From: Cryomorpha sp963836915
GTDB taxonomy: Bacteria; Bacteroidota; Bacteroidia; Flavobacteriales_D; Cryomorphaceae
Reading direction: 5' to 3'
Assembly (NCBI GenBank): GCA_963836915.1
Contig: CAWILH010000002.1
Span: 2,108,001 to 2,172,000, forward strand
DNA length: 64,000 bases
In this document: positions 8,669 through 16,573 of the stretch, piece after piece
How positions within the stretch are numbered: the stretch's first letter is position 1
How the letters are laid out: the number at the start of each line of letters is the position of its first letter
Notes under the pieces: model-generated
The model's database searches: none
What the model saw: only the letters and a program-made list of their open reading frames with translations
Told to the model about the DNA's origin: nothing
Program-made: the position numbers and the translations under genes

Positions 8669-10021
8669 TTGTTGGAACCTCCCAGTTTAGCCTGCCTTCT
8701 TAGTTTTCTCTCCATCTTTAAACCTATTGGTTTTGATATAGGTATCGGTCTGGTAAGTTCGGCAGTGCTGCTTATTTGCTCAGCGCTCATATCGGGTTCA
8801 GAAGTGGCGTATTTCTCGCTCGGTCCTGCCGAAAATGATCTTTTGGAAAATGAGAAATCGGGCAGCGCCCAGCGCGTACTCGATCTCTTGCAAAGGCCGC
8901 AGCGCCTTTTGGCCACCATTCTTATAGCCAACAACTTTGTAAATATAGCTATCGTTGTGCTCAGCTCATTCATTATAGACGGCAGCTTTAATTTTGGTCA
9001 ATACCCGATTTGGGTCGGCCTAACTATACAAGTAGGTGTGGTCACTTTTTTACTTCTCTTGCTTGGCGAAGTGATTCCCAAAGTTTACGCAACCAGTCAT
9101 TCAATGGTGCTCTGCCAGTTCATGTCATTGCCGCTGAGCGGACTGTTGAAAATTTTCTATCCCATTAGCTCGGTGCTCATCCACAGCACCAATGTGATCA
9201 ACAAAAGGGTCAAAAAAAGACAGTCGGAATATTCGGTTGATGAATTGGAGCACGCCCTAGAGCTTACGCGCGACGATAAGTCCAGCGCCGATGAAGAAAA
9301 AATCCTAAAAGGGATCGTGCGGTTTGGAAATACCGATGTGAAGCAGATACTCACACCGCGCACCGAAGTGGTCTCTTTTGATTTTGGCACCAACTTTACT
9401 GAACTCCTTGCCGAGCTGCTCGATCAAGGTTTCTCTCGTGTGCCGGTGTATAAGGAATCGCTCGACCAGGTAATTGGTATACTCTACCTTAAAGATCTCT
9501 TGCCCCATTCAGAAAAAGCAGGGCTTGACTGGCAGGCATTGCTGCGTTCGCCATATTTCGTTCCTGAAAATAAAAAACTAGATGACCTCCTCAAAGAATT
9601 TCAAGAGCGAAAGGTACATATGGCCGTGGTGGTAGATGAATATGGCGGCACATCTGGAATCGTAACCCTCGAAGACATCATTGAAGAGATAGTGGGCGAC
9701 ATCACCGATGAGTTTGATGATGAAGATATATTCTACTCAAAGCTCGATGACAGCAATTATATATTTGAAGGTAAAACGCCATTGATCGACTTATATAAAA
9801 TCTTGGAAATAGAAGGGGATAACTTTGAAGATGCCAAAGGGGAGTCGGATACCTTGGCAGGCTTTATCCTTGAGCTTTCAGGCAAAATACCTACCAAGAA
9901 TGAAAAGGTGAAGTTTGAAAACTATGTCTTGACCATCGAAGCCGCCGATAAACGCCGCATTAAACGAGTGAAAGTTACGGTTCAGGATGTCGTAGAAAGT
10001 GAAGATGAACGCAAGGATTGA
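8669..10021 (+). CDS. gldE: Gliding motility-associated protein GldE (CNNM/CorC-like)
   Basis: 450 residues, TTG start at 8669. The order is a DUF21 membrane domain with several helices (about residues 24-170), two CBS motifs (ILTPRTEVVSF; VVVDEYGGTSGIVTLEDIIEEIVGDI around 320-350), and a CorC/HlyC C-terminal domain (SDTLAGFILELSGKIP). The paralogous families are metal-ion transport proteins. GldE is known to support GldD and gliding/type IX functions in flavobacteria. The gldD start lies within its last codons, so the two are translationally coupled. Confidence 0.88.
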   Translation: MLEPPSLACLLSFLSIFKPIGFDIGIGLVSSAVLLICSALISGSEVAYFSLGPAENDLLENEKSGSAQRVLDLLQRPQRLLATILIANNFVNIAIVVLSSFIIDGSFNFGQYPIWVGLTIQVGVVTFLLLLLGEVIPKVYATSHSMVLCQFMSLPLSGLLKIFYPISSVLIHSTNVINKRVKKRQSEYSVDELEHALELTRDDKSSADEEKILKGIVRFGNTDVKQILTPRTEVVSFDFGTNFTELLAELLDQGFSRVPVYKESLDQVIGILYLKDLLPHSEKAGLDWQALLRSPYFVPENKKLDDLLKEFQERKVHMAVVVDEYGGTSGIVTLEDIIEEIVGDITDEFDDEDIFYSKLDDSNYIFEGKTPLIDLYKILEIEGDNFEDAKGESDTLAGFILELSGKIPTKNEKVKFENYVLTIEAADKRRIKRVKVTVQDVVESEDERKD

Positions 10022-10592
10022 AAAAATAATTCGTTTGGGAGCAGTCGTGAGTCTCTTGTTGTCGACTTCATGTACGGATGATGATCGAGTCCCGAAGCCC
10101 ATCGGCTATTTTAGGATCGACATACCACAAGACTCCTATACTGCGAAAGACAGCATCCCTTGCCCTTTTGAATTTGAAGTTTCTTCGCTCAGCCGGTTAG
10201 AGCTTTTTCCAGACTCGCAGCATCCCTGCTGGTTTAATCTCAGCTATCCTTCGCTTAGTGCGAAAGTCCACTTCACCTACCGCGCTATAGACGGAGATCT
10301 ACGGGAGCTGCTGGAAGAGTCGCGCGGGCTGGCATACGAGCATGGTATCATGGCCAATAGCATTGACTCGCGAATGGTCCTCAATCGAGAATCAAAGGTA
10401 TATGGACTCACATACGATCTTGGCGGAAAGGTTGCTTCACCCTACCAGTTTTATCTCACCGACAGCGTGAACCATTTTATTAGGGGTTCGCTTTACTTCA
10501 ATAGCCGTCCCAATCCGGATAGCATTGCTCCGGCGCTCGCATTTGTGACCCGGGATATCGACCATCTCATCTCTACCTTCCGGTGGAAGTAG
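10005..10592 (+). CDS. gldD: Gliding motility lipoprotein GldD
   Basis: 195 residues from the ATG at 10005; a GTG at 9999 is also possible. The signal peptide ends in a lipobox LLSTSC, and the mature protein starts with the conserved PKPIGYFRIDIP. GldD is an essential gliding-apparatus lipoprotein linked to type IX secretion. It overlaps the end of gldE by 17 bases. No other gld genes lie in this window. Confidence 0.85.
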   Translation: MNARIEKIIRLGAVVSLLLSTSCTDDDRVPKPIGYFRIDIPQDSYTAKDSIPCPFEFEVSSLSRLELFPDSQHPCWFNLSYPSLSAKVHFTYRAIDGDLRELLEESRGLAYEHGIMANSIDSRMVLNRESKVYGLTYDLGGKVASPYQFYLTDSVNHFIRGSLYFNSRPNPDSIAPALAFVTRDIDHLISTFRWK

Positions 10593-10666
10593 GGTGATAG
10601 ATGGTTTGGTTTTTTTGGATTTGGTCCGTGGAGATTTCGTTCGGTTGTTTGGTATGAAATCAGCGA

Positions 10667-10822
10667 CAATCATGTCATCCCTTCGGGGTTCTGCCGTCGT
10701 GTCATCAAATCTATGATCATATCACCCCTTCGGGGTTTTGTTACGTTTATAATTGCCGAATTCCATAATCATGTCACCCCTTCGGGGTTTTTTCTACAAT
10801 CATTTCACACCTTCGGGGTTTA
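10667..10822. repeat. Four spaced copies of a TCA-CCCCTTCGGGG hairpin repeat
   Basis: Copies at about 10667-10691, 10715-10740, 10767-10793 and 10798-10822 share the core ATCATGTCACCCCTTCGGGG followed by T-rich bases. Each forms a CCCC-TTCG-GGGG tetraloop hairpin. Copy 1 has one substitution and copy 4 (CACCTTCGGGG) one. Spacers differ in length and sequence, so this is not CRISPR. The block fills most of the 372-base gap between gldD and ctaA, where no gene is seen. Confidence 0.8.
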
Positions 10823-10932
10823 TATTTATTCTTGTCCCAAGCAATAAAAGATACCGTTCAAGAAATTCTGTCTAATATGACATGCTTATAACCCCATAGC
10901 CGAAGAGAGACCAAGAAATCTTGTCCTACCGT

Positions 10933-10947
10933 TGCCCTGAACGGGCA
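10933..10947. repeat. GCCCTGAACGGGC intergenic hairpin
   Basis: TGCCC/GGGCA stem with loop TGAAC, just before the end of ctaA. A near-identical hairpin, GCCCTGAATGGGC, occurs at 18746-18758. It resembles a dispersed Bacteroidota intergenic repeat and may serve as a ctaA terminator. Confidence 0.5.
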
Positions 10948-10964
10948 TTGTGTTTCAATATAAT

Positions 10965-11999
10965 TTAACCCACCAAGACTTTCGTCTTGCGCAAATAAAT
11001 AAGAAGTGTGGCCAAGATGAGCCCGAAATCGAGCACGGCAAAAAGCAAATGGACTGGCTGTAAAAAGGCCGGGAGATCAAAATAAGCCAATCCCATGCCT
11101 ACGAGCACTTCCAGAAATATGAGTACTCCCAATATCCGCGGAAGCGTAGACACCGTGCGGGAACGAATAACCCGAAAAGAAAAAAAGATGATCACTGCGA
11201 GAACCATCAAGCTGAAACTACGATGAAACTCGAAAACCACATCCAACGATTCTAGCCAAGACGGTCTGGCAAGCAGCGCTGTCTTACCGATCGCATCTAC
11301 ATTTTCGCGTACGCTGGTACCGAGATAAATCTGTAAGAGCAAAAGCGTTGAACCCAAAGCGCCCAAGCCCACTATGAACCTATCGCGCTTGGCCTGAAAG
11401 CTGAATTGAAAATTCTTTAATCGGACAGCTAGGAAAACATAGACTGCAACCAATGCTACAGCGCCAAACATATGGTAGGTAATCTGATGCGGCACTAGGT
11501 TGCCATCTACCACTACCTTTCCGAGCCATGCTTCGAACCCGAGCAGAAGCAAACCCAAAAGACTCAAAATAAACGTAATGAAATCTCTCCTAAAATAAAA
11601 AATCGAGAGAACCAGAAGGATCAAAACAGGGAGACCTGTGAAAGCTCCTATCAATCGGTTTATAAATTCTATCCACGTATGAACGGGGTTAAAGGCTGCA
11701 TAATCATGCTTGGTATAGGGTGCCCATCTTGCTGCTTCAAAACGCTCTCCCGATGTAAAATTGGCGGAAGCCACAAGCAAGCTCTCGTTATAGATAATAA
11801 TATTGCCCTCTTGAAAATCCCTGTGGGCGCGCCAAGTAAGGGTCTCAATATCCGAAGGTGGGATGTAATAGCCAAAGCACTTGGGCCAGTCGGGACATCC
11901 CATTCCAGAACCCGTCATGCGCACTACGCTACCGGCCAAAATGACCAGTAAAACACAAACCAAAGAAACTAGAGAAAGCTTAAAAAGCTTTGATCGCAT
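10965..11999 (-). CDS. ctaA: Heme A synthase (COX15/CtaA)
   Basis: Oxidises the heme O methyl group to make heme A for cytochrome oxidase. It is 344 residues with about eight membrane helices. Helix 1 is followed by the conserved GSVVRMTGSGMGCPDWPKC, and heme-ligand histidines lie in HTWIEFINRLIGA, PHQITYHMFGAVAL, VFEFHRSFSL and PVHLLFAVLDFG. It stands alone on the minus strand. No ctaB or cytochrome oxidase genes are in view. Confidence 0.93.
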   Translation of the reverse strand: MRSKLFKLSLVSLVCVLLVILAGSVVRMTGSGMGCPDWPKCFGYYIPPSDIETLTWRAHRDFQEGNIIIYNESLLVASANFTSGERFEAARWAPYTKHDYAAFNPVHTWIEFINRLIGAFTGLPVLILLVLSIFYFRRDFITFILSLLGLLLLGFEAWLGKVVVDGNLVPHQITYHMFGAVALVAVYVFLAVRLKNFQFSFQAKRDRFIVGLGALGSTLLLLQIYLGTSVRENVDAIGKTALLARPSWLESLDVVFEFHRSFSLMVLAVIIFFSFRVIRSRTVSTLPRILGVLIFLEVLVGMGLAYFDLPAFLQPVHLLFAVLDFGLILATLLIYLRKTKVLVG

Positions 12000-12061
12000 G
12001 GAGATTATTTACAATAGCTAAACCCGCTACCCTGGCGAAGGTTCCAGCACATTGAATTTTC

Positions 12062-12580
12062 CTAACGCAGCACGAATGCCAATGCGCTGAAAATATTGGG
12101 CAGTCGGTATTGAGCATCGGCCTGCTTATAGCTGAGCATTTTTGAACGGTCTGATTTTTTAATTTCTGCTGCGGCCATCTTGTGATGGGTCACCTTCACG
12201 GCATTCACTTTATAAATGCCACCGGCTATGCCCTGCACTGCGGCAATCATTTCTTGCTCAGAGATGGTTTTTGCGTCGTATTCTACTATTGCAAAGTTAG
12301 CTTCACCGGCTGCTTGAAAGTCGATTTCCGTATTTTTAACGCCATCTAGAGCGGCGAGGGTTGAAGATATTTTGCTTCCACACATCATTTCACAAGACAT
12401 GCCTTCGATAGAAATATTGGCCACGTATTTGTCGAAATCGGCAGATTCAACTTCGACTGTAGTAACCTTTACAGTGTCATCCTGCGAAATATCTGAACTA
12501 GATTCTGATGCACAAGAAGCATAAAACAGTCCCATTGATAAGATAGCTGCTATATGAACGGTGGTTAAGAACGTTTTCAT
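12062..12580 (-). CDS. Lipoprotein with heavy-metal-associated (HMA-like) domain
   Basis: 172 residues. The signal peptide ends in FYASC, a plausible lipobox. A single HMA-like fold spans about residues 52-115: NISIEGMSCEMMCGSKISST, then an Asp-X-Ala-X-X-Ala segment and VEYDAKTISEQEMIAAVQGI. The Cys-X3-Cys (CEMMC) replaces the usual CxxC. It is probably an outer-membrane-anchored copper-binding or metal-sensing protein. The gene is monocistronic. Confidence 0.7.
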   Translation of the reverse strand: MKTFLTTVHIAAILSMGLFYASCASESSSDISQDDTVKVTTVEVESADFDKYVANISIEGMSCEMMCGSKISSTLAALDGVKNTEIDFQAAGEANFAIVEYDAKTISEQEMIAAVQGIAGGIYKVNAVKVTHHKMAAAEIKKSDRSKMLSYKQADAQYRLPNIFSALAFVLR

Positions 12581-12676
12581 AATTAGAATTTAAACGGGTT
12601 ATAAGTCCTACAAAACTACAAAATTAATAAGAGCATCCGCTTCAATAAATCGTAGTTTCGCGGCAAAATCACAATA

Positions 12677-13564
12677 TTGGCTTCCCTTCGGCAATGGTTT
12701 TATTTATTGGTATTGGCCTTGATTTGGGGCAGCTCCTTCATACTCATCAAGCGCGGATTATACACTGCTTCTGGCGATGAGCTCTTCTCAGGTGCACAGG
12801 TGGGTGCCCTGCGCATCATTATAGCGGCACTTTTCATGCTGCCATTTTCGCTGCGAAAGCGCAAATTGTTAAAAAATGGGAAGCTGAAATACTATCTTAT
12901 CGTTGGTCTATGTGGCAATGCCCTACCCGCTTTTCTTTTCGCCACAGCACAGACGGAGATACCCAGCGCCCTGGCTGGGATGCTGAATGCTACGGTGCCC
13001 CTTTTCAGTCTGCTCATCGCATTATTCATATTTAAGGTGCGCATTACCAATTTTCAGATATTTGGGTTGATTCTCGGCCTTGGCGCATCTGTGGGCTTGC
13101 TGCTTTATACGGAAGGCGGTGTTCAAAATGATTTTAACGTTTGGTATGCCGCACTCGTTCTGGTAGCCACCCTTTGCTACGCCATCAGTCTGAATACCAT
13201 AAAGCAATTCTTGCAGCATGAGCCGGCCATAGCTATCACCGGCTTAGCGCTGGTATTGGTGAGTCCGCTGGGTATCGCAGTGCTCTTCAGTTCAGACTTC
13301 ATCTCCCGCCTTACCCAGATAGAAGGAGCCTGGCAGGGACTGGGCGCCGTGGCTTTGCTAGCTATTGTGGGCACTGCATTGGCGCTCATCCTCTTCAATA
13401 AATTGGTACAGGATACCAATACCATCTTTGCTTCTTCGGTGACCTATCTCATCCCCTTAGTAGCTATAGTTTGGGGGCTCGCAGATGGTGAAGGCATCGC
13501 TTTACAGCAAATGGGCTTTGCCGGACTCATGCTCGCAGGGGTTCTGCTGATAAACAGGAAATAG
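12677..13564 (+). CDS. EamA-family drug/metabolite transporter
   Basis: 295 residues, probable TTG start at 12677. Ten predicted membrane helices are arranged as two EamA repeats; the first opens ALIWGSSFILIKRGL and the second near residue 155 (VWYAALVLVATLCYAISLN). Such proteins export metabolites or amino acids. The substrate is unknown. It precedes rplU but has its own gap and promoter before that gene. Confidence 0.85.
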   Translation: MASLRQWFYLLVLALIWGSSFILIKRGLYTASGDELFSGAQVGALRIIIAALFMLPFSLRKRKLLKNGKLKYYLIVGLCGNALPAFLFATAQTEIPSALAGMLNATVPLFSLLIALFIFKVRITNFQIFGLILGLGASVGLLLYTEGGVQNDFNVWYAALVLVATLCYAISLNTIKQFLQHEPAIAITGLALVLVSPLGIAVLFSSDFISRLTQIEGAWQGLGAVALLAIVGTALALILFNKLVQDTNTIFASSVTYLIPLVAIVWGLADGEGIALQQMGFAGLMLAGVLLINRK

Positions 13565-13571
13565 AAAAATA

Positions 13572-13602
13572 TTTGTCCCACAGAAAAGAATATGTATATT
13601 TG
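13572..13602 (+). promoter_or_regulatory. Promoter of the rplU-rpmA operon
   Basis: TTTG at 13572-13575 and TATATTTG at 13595-13602 are separated by 19 bases, an excellent match to the Bacteroidota -33/-7 promoter. rplU starts at 13643. Confidence 0.8.
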
Positions 13603-13642
13603 CGCCCCTTTTTAGGATTAATTTAAACACGCCAAACAAGCT

Positions 13643-14335
13643 ATGTACGCAATCATCAACATCGCGGGGCAGCAATTTAAAGTAGAAAAAGACCAGCACA
13701 TCTTCGTGAACCGACTTCCAAACAAGGAAGGCGACAAGCTCACGTTTGGTGAAGTATTGTTCGTTGAAAACGGCGACGATATGAATGTTGGCGCCCCCGC
13801 TGTATCAGGTGCATCTGTTTCCGCAAAGGTAATAGAGCACGTAAAGGCCGATAAGGTAATCGTCTTCAAGAAAAAGCGAAGAAAAGGTTACCAGACCCGA
13901 AATGGCCACCGCCAGCAATTGACCAAGATTGCTATTGATGGCATCACGCTGGGCGGTGCGAAGAAAACTGCCGAGAAGAAAGAAGAGAAAGCCGCAGAAC
14001 CAAAAGCAGAAACCAAAAAGGTAGAAGCGAAAGCAACAGCTGAAGCGAAGCCAGCAGCCCCAGCCAAAAAAGCAAAAGCCGATGACCTCAAGATGGTAGA
14101 AGGCGTAGGGCCGAAGATCGCAGAACTCATGAACGGAGCGGGCATTGTTTCTTTTAAAGATCTTTCCGAAACATCGGTAGAAAAACTCAATGAACTTTTG
14201 GCAGAAGCCGGTTCAGCATTTGCGAGTCATAACCCTGAGACGTGGCCGCAGCAAGCCAAGATGGCTGCCGATGGCAAGTTTGATAAGTTGAAAGAATGGC
14301 AGGACAAGCTAGAAGGCGGAGTAGAAAAAGAATAA
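13643..14335 (+). CDS. rplU: 50S ribosomal protein bL21 with helix-hairpin-helix extension
   Basis: 230 residues, more than twice a normal bL21. Residues 1-103 are bL21 (MYAIINIAGQQFKVEKDQ; RKGYQTRNGHRQQLTKI). An Ala/Lys/Glu-rich linker (about 105-148) leads to a domain with a helix-hairpin-helix, LKMVEGVGPKIAELMNGAGI, and a second helical part, AGSAFASHNPETWPQQAKMA. Many flavobacterial bL21 proteins carry this extension; its function is not established. HhH motifs usually bind nucleic acid, so an extra rRNA contact is an inference. It is first of rplU-rpmA. Confidence 0.93.
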   Translation: MYAIINIAGQQFKVEKDQHIFVNRLPNKEGDKLTFGEVLFVENGDDMNVGAPAVSGASVSAKVIEHVKADKVIVFKKKRRKGYQTRNGHRQQLTKIAIDGITLGGAKKTAEKKEEKAAEPKAETKKVEAKATAEAKPAAPAKKAKADDLKMVEGVGPKIAELMNGAGIVSFKDLSETSVEKLNELLAEAGSAFASHNPETWPQQAKMAADGKFDKLKEWQDKLEGGVEKE

Positions 14336-14381
14336 GTCTAGACCCTTGCGGTCAATAAAAACATTAAAATAAAAAGAAACC

Positions 14382-14639
14382 ATGGCACATAAAAAAGGAG
14401 TCGGAAGTTCAAAAAACGGTCGTGAGTCGGAAAGTAAACGACTTGGAGTTAAAATATTTGGCGGTCAAAACGCCATAGCAGGAAACATAATAGTACGCCA
14501 GCGTGGTACCAAGCACCATCCAGGTCTTAATGTAGGCGTTGGTAAAGACCATACCTTATATGCCCTTGCCGATGGCGAAGTAGAATTTCGCAAGAAAGGT
14601 GAGAATAAATCATTTGTGTCGGTAGTGCCAAAAGGCTAG
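14382..14639 (+). CDS. rpmA: 50S ribosomal protein bL27
   Basis: 85 residues near the peptidyl-transferase centre. It begins AHKKGVGSSKNGRESESKRLG and contains IIVRQRGTKHHPG. There is no N-terminal cleavable extension of the Firmicutes type. It lies 46 bases after rplU, and a terminator follows. Confidence 0.96.
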   Translation: MAHKKGVGSSKNGRESESKRLGVKIFGGQNAIAGNIIVRQRGTKHHPGLNVGVGKDHTLYALADGEVEFRKKGENKSFVSVVPKG

Positions 14640-14662
14640 TGATGCCGATGCTCAATCTATTT

Positions 14663-14693
14663 AAAACTCCTGTATCGACGGGAGTTTTTTTTT
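14663..14693 (+). terminator. Terminator after rpmA
   Basis: AAAACTCC (14663-14670) pairs with GGAGTTTT (14681-14688), followed by further T residues. It separates the ribosomal operon from serS. Confidence 0.85.
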
Positions 14694-14742
14694 ACCCCTA
14701 AGGCTGGATTATTATTAATTTTGAAACTGAAAATTACTTCAG

Positions 14743-16014
14743 ATGCTTGAAATGAACTACTTGCGCGAACACCGCTCAGAAGCCGTAGACCGGCTAGATC
14801 GAAGATGCGCACAAGGATATACTGCACTTATTGATGAGGCCATCGTACTTGACGATCGTCGGAAAGCCATACAAACAGAGCTCGATGGAATACGCGCCAC
14901 ACAAAATCAAGCTTCAAAGCAGATAGGTGCGCTGATGCAAGCCGGCAATAAAGATGAAGCAGAGATCAAAAAAGCTGAAGTTGCCACCGCAAAAGAGCAA
15001 AGCCAGAAACTAGCGCAGGAGCAGAGCGATGTAGAAGCCCAGCTGGAACAAACACTCTACGGCATTCCAAATGCACCACAGCTCGTGGTGAAGAAGGGAA
15101 AGAGTGAAAATGATAATGAGACGGTATCTACGCATGGCGAGCTGCCCACCCTTAGCGCTGGTGCACTCCCGCATTGGGAACTCGCCAGCAAGTATAACCT
15201 CATCGACTTTGAGCTCGGCGTAAAAATAACTGGAGCAGGATTTCCCGTATATCGGGGCAAGGGAGCCAAACTACAGCGCGCGCTCATCAATTTTTTTCTC
15301 GATGAAGCCAGTAACGCTGGATATGAAGAAATAATCCCTCCCCTATTGGTCAATGAAAGTTCGGGATACGGAACGGGCCAGCTACCCGATAAAGAAGGAC
15401 AGATGTACCACGCCCAAGTGGATAATTTTTACCTGATTCCAACTGCAGAAGTGCCCATCACCAATATTTGGCGGGATACGATATTGAGCGAAGATGAATT
15501 GCCATTGAAGGCCACGGGATATACCCCATGCTTTCGGCGTGAAGCCGGCTCTTACGGCAAGGATGTGCGTGGTCTGAATCGCCTGCATCAATTTGATAAG
15601 GTGGAGATCGTACAGATCGCACGTCCTGAGCAGAGCCAAGAGCTTCTCGATGGCATGATCGCCCATATCTCGTCCCTTTTGCAAAAGCTGGAGCTTCCGT
15701 ACCGCATACTCCGGCTCTGTGGTGGCGACCTTGGATTTGCGGCAGCGATCACCTATGATTTTGAAGTATACTCAGCCGCTCAAAAGCGTTGGCTCGAAGT
15801 GAGCTCCGTATCCAATTTTGAAACTTATCAAAGTAACCGCTTGAAGTGCCGCTATCGAGATAAGGATCAGAAAAATCATCTCGTACACACCCTCAACGGA
15901 TCTGCACTTGCGCTTCCACGAATAATGGCCGCACTCTTGGAAAATAACCAGACTAAAGATGGTATAATTATACCAGCCGCACTCCGGCCATTCACCCGTT
16001 TTGAAAAAATATAA
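14743..16014 (+). CDS. serS: Seryl-tRNA synthetase
   Basis: 423 residues, class II synthetase. An N-terminal tRNA-binding coiled-coil arm covers about residues 1-105. Then come motif 2 (GYTPCFRREAGSYGKDVRGLNRLHQFDKVEI) and motif 3 (LNGSALALPRIMAALLEN), where serine and ATP bind. An ATG three codons downstream (MNYLREH) could also start it. The next gene begins one base after its stop region. Confidence 0.96.
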   Translation: MLEMNYLREHRSEAVDRLDRRCAQGYTALIDEAIVLDDRRKAIQTELDGIRATQNQASKQIGALMQAGNKDEAEIKKAEVATAKEQSQKLAQEQSDVEAQLEQTLYGIPNAPQLVVKKGKSENDNETVSTHGELPTLSAGALPHWELASKYNLIDFELGVKITGAGFPVYRGKGAKLQRALINFFLDEASNAGYEEIIPPLLVNESSGYGTGQLPDKEGQMYHAQVDNFYLIPTAEVPITNIWRDTILSEDELPLKATGYTPCFRREAGSYGKDVRGLNRLHQFDKVEIVQIARPEQSQELLDGMIAHISSLLQKLELPYRILRLCGGDLGFAAAITYDFEVYSAAQKRWLEVSSVSNFETYQSNRLKCRYRDKDQKNHLVHTLNGSALALPRIMAALLENNQTKDGIIIPAALRPFTRFEKI

Positions 16015-16015
16015 G

Positions 16016-16573
16016 ATGAAGAACATAAAATGGATAGCACTAAGCTTGATGTCCGCAGCGCTATTGACCAGCTGTAATGAGAGTGGTTATGAGAAAGAAA
16101 TAGCCAAAATAAACCAGCTGACAGCGGCGATTGATTCGGCACAGAGCCTATTCAACGGTATAGATACCGCGGGCATAGCCGGCATCGGCGCTAAATATAA
16201 ATCAACCTTGAGCGCGGTGCAGAATAGCTATAAGCAAAAAGGTGATTCTATCCCGCGCGGCGCCGCCATGCTGATGAGCGATTACCGCGGCCTTCGCAAG
16301 ACCATTGGTGGGTATCCCGAAAAATACGCTCAACTCCAAGATGAGCTGACCTTCACCCGGATTCAATTGGTAGACTTGAAACACGACCTTGAATACAATC
16401 TTTTAGATACCAACCTCGTTCGGAAGATGCTGGCATCGGAGCGGGAGGCCGCAATGAAAGTGATCAATGAGACGGCCAACCTTCAGGGCATCCGCGCATC
16501 GATTGATACAAAAATCACTAACTTACAACCTCGCGTAGACAGTTTGCTAGCTGCCCGAAAAGAGATACCATGA
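16016..16573 (+). CDS. Hypothetical coiled-coil lipoprotein
   Basis: 185 residues. The signal peptide with lipobox LLTSC (residue ~20) is followed by a mostly helical, Gln/Leu/Asp-rich body typical of an extended coiled coil. I recognise no named family. The start ATG at 16016 follows the serS stop by one base, and its own stop overlaps the next ATG (ATGA), so serS, this gene and the TPR gene form one unit. Confidence 0.7.
   Translation: MKNIKWIALSLMSAALLTSCNESGYEKEIAKINQLTAAIDSAQSLFNGIDTAGIAGIGAKYKSTLSAVQNSYKQKGDSIPRGAAMLMSDYRGLRKTIGGYPEKYAQLQDELTFTRIQLVDLKHDLEYNLLDTNLVRKMLASEREAAMKVINETANLQGIRASIDTKITNLQPRVDSLLAARKEIP

Noticed and set aside
10667..10822. Possible CRISPR array
   Set aside because: Only four copies, irregular spacing, a perfect tetraloop hairpin in each, and no cas genes in the window.
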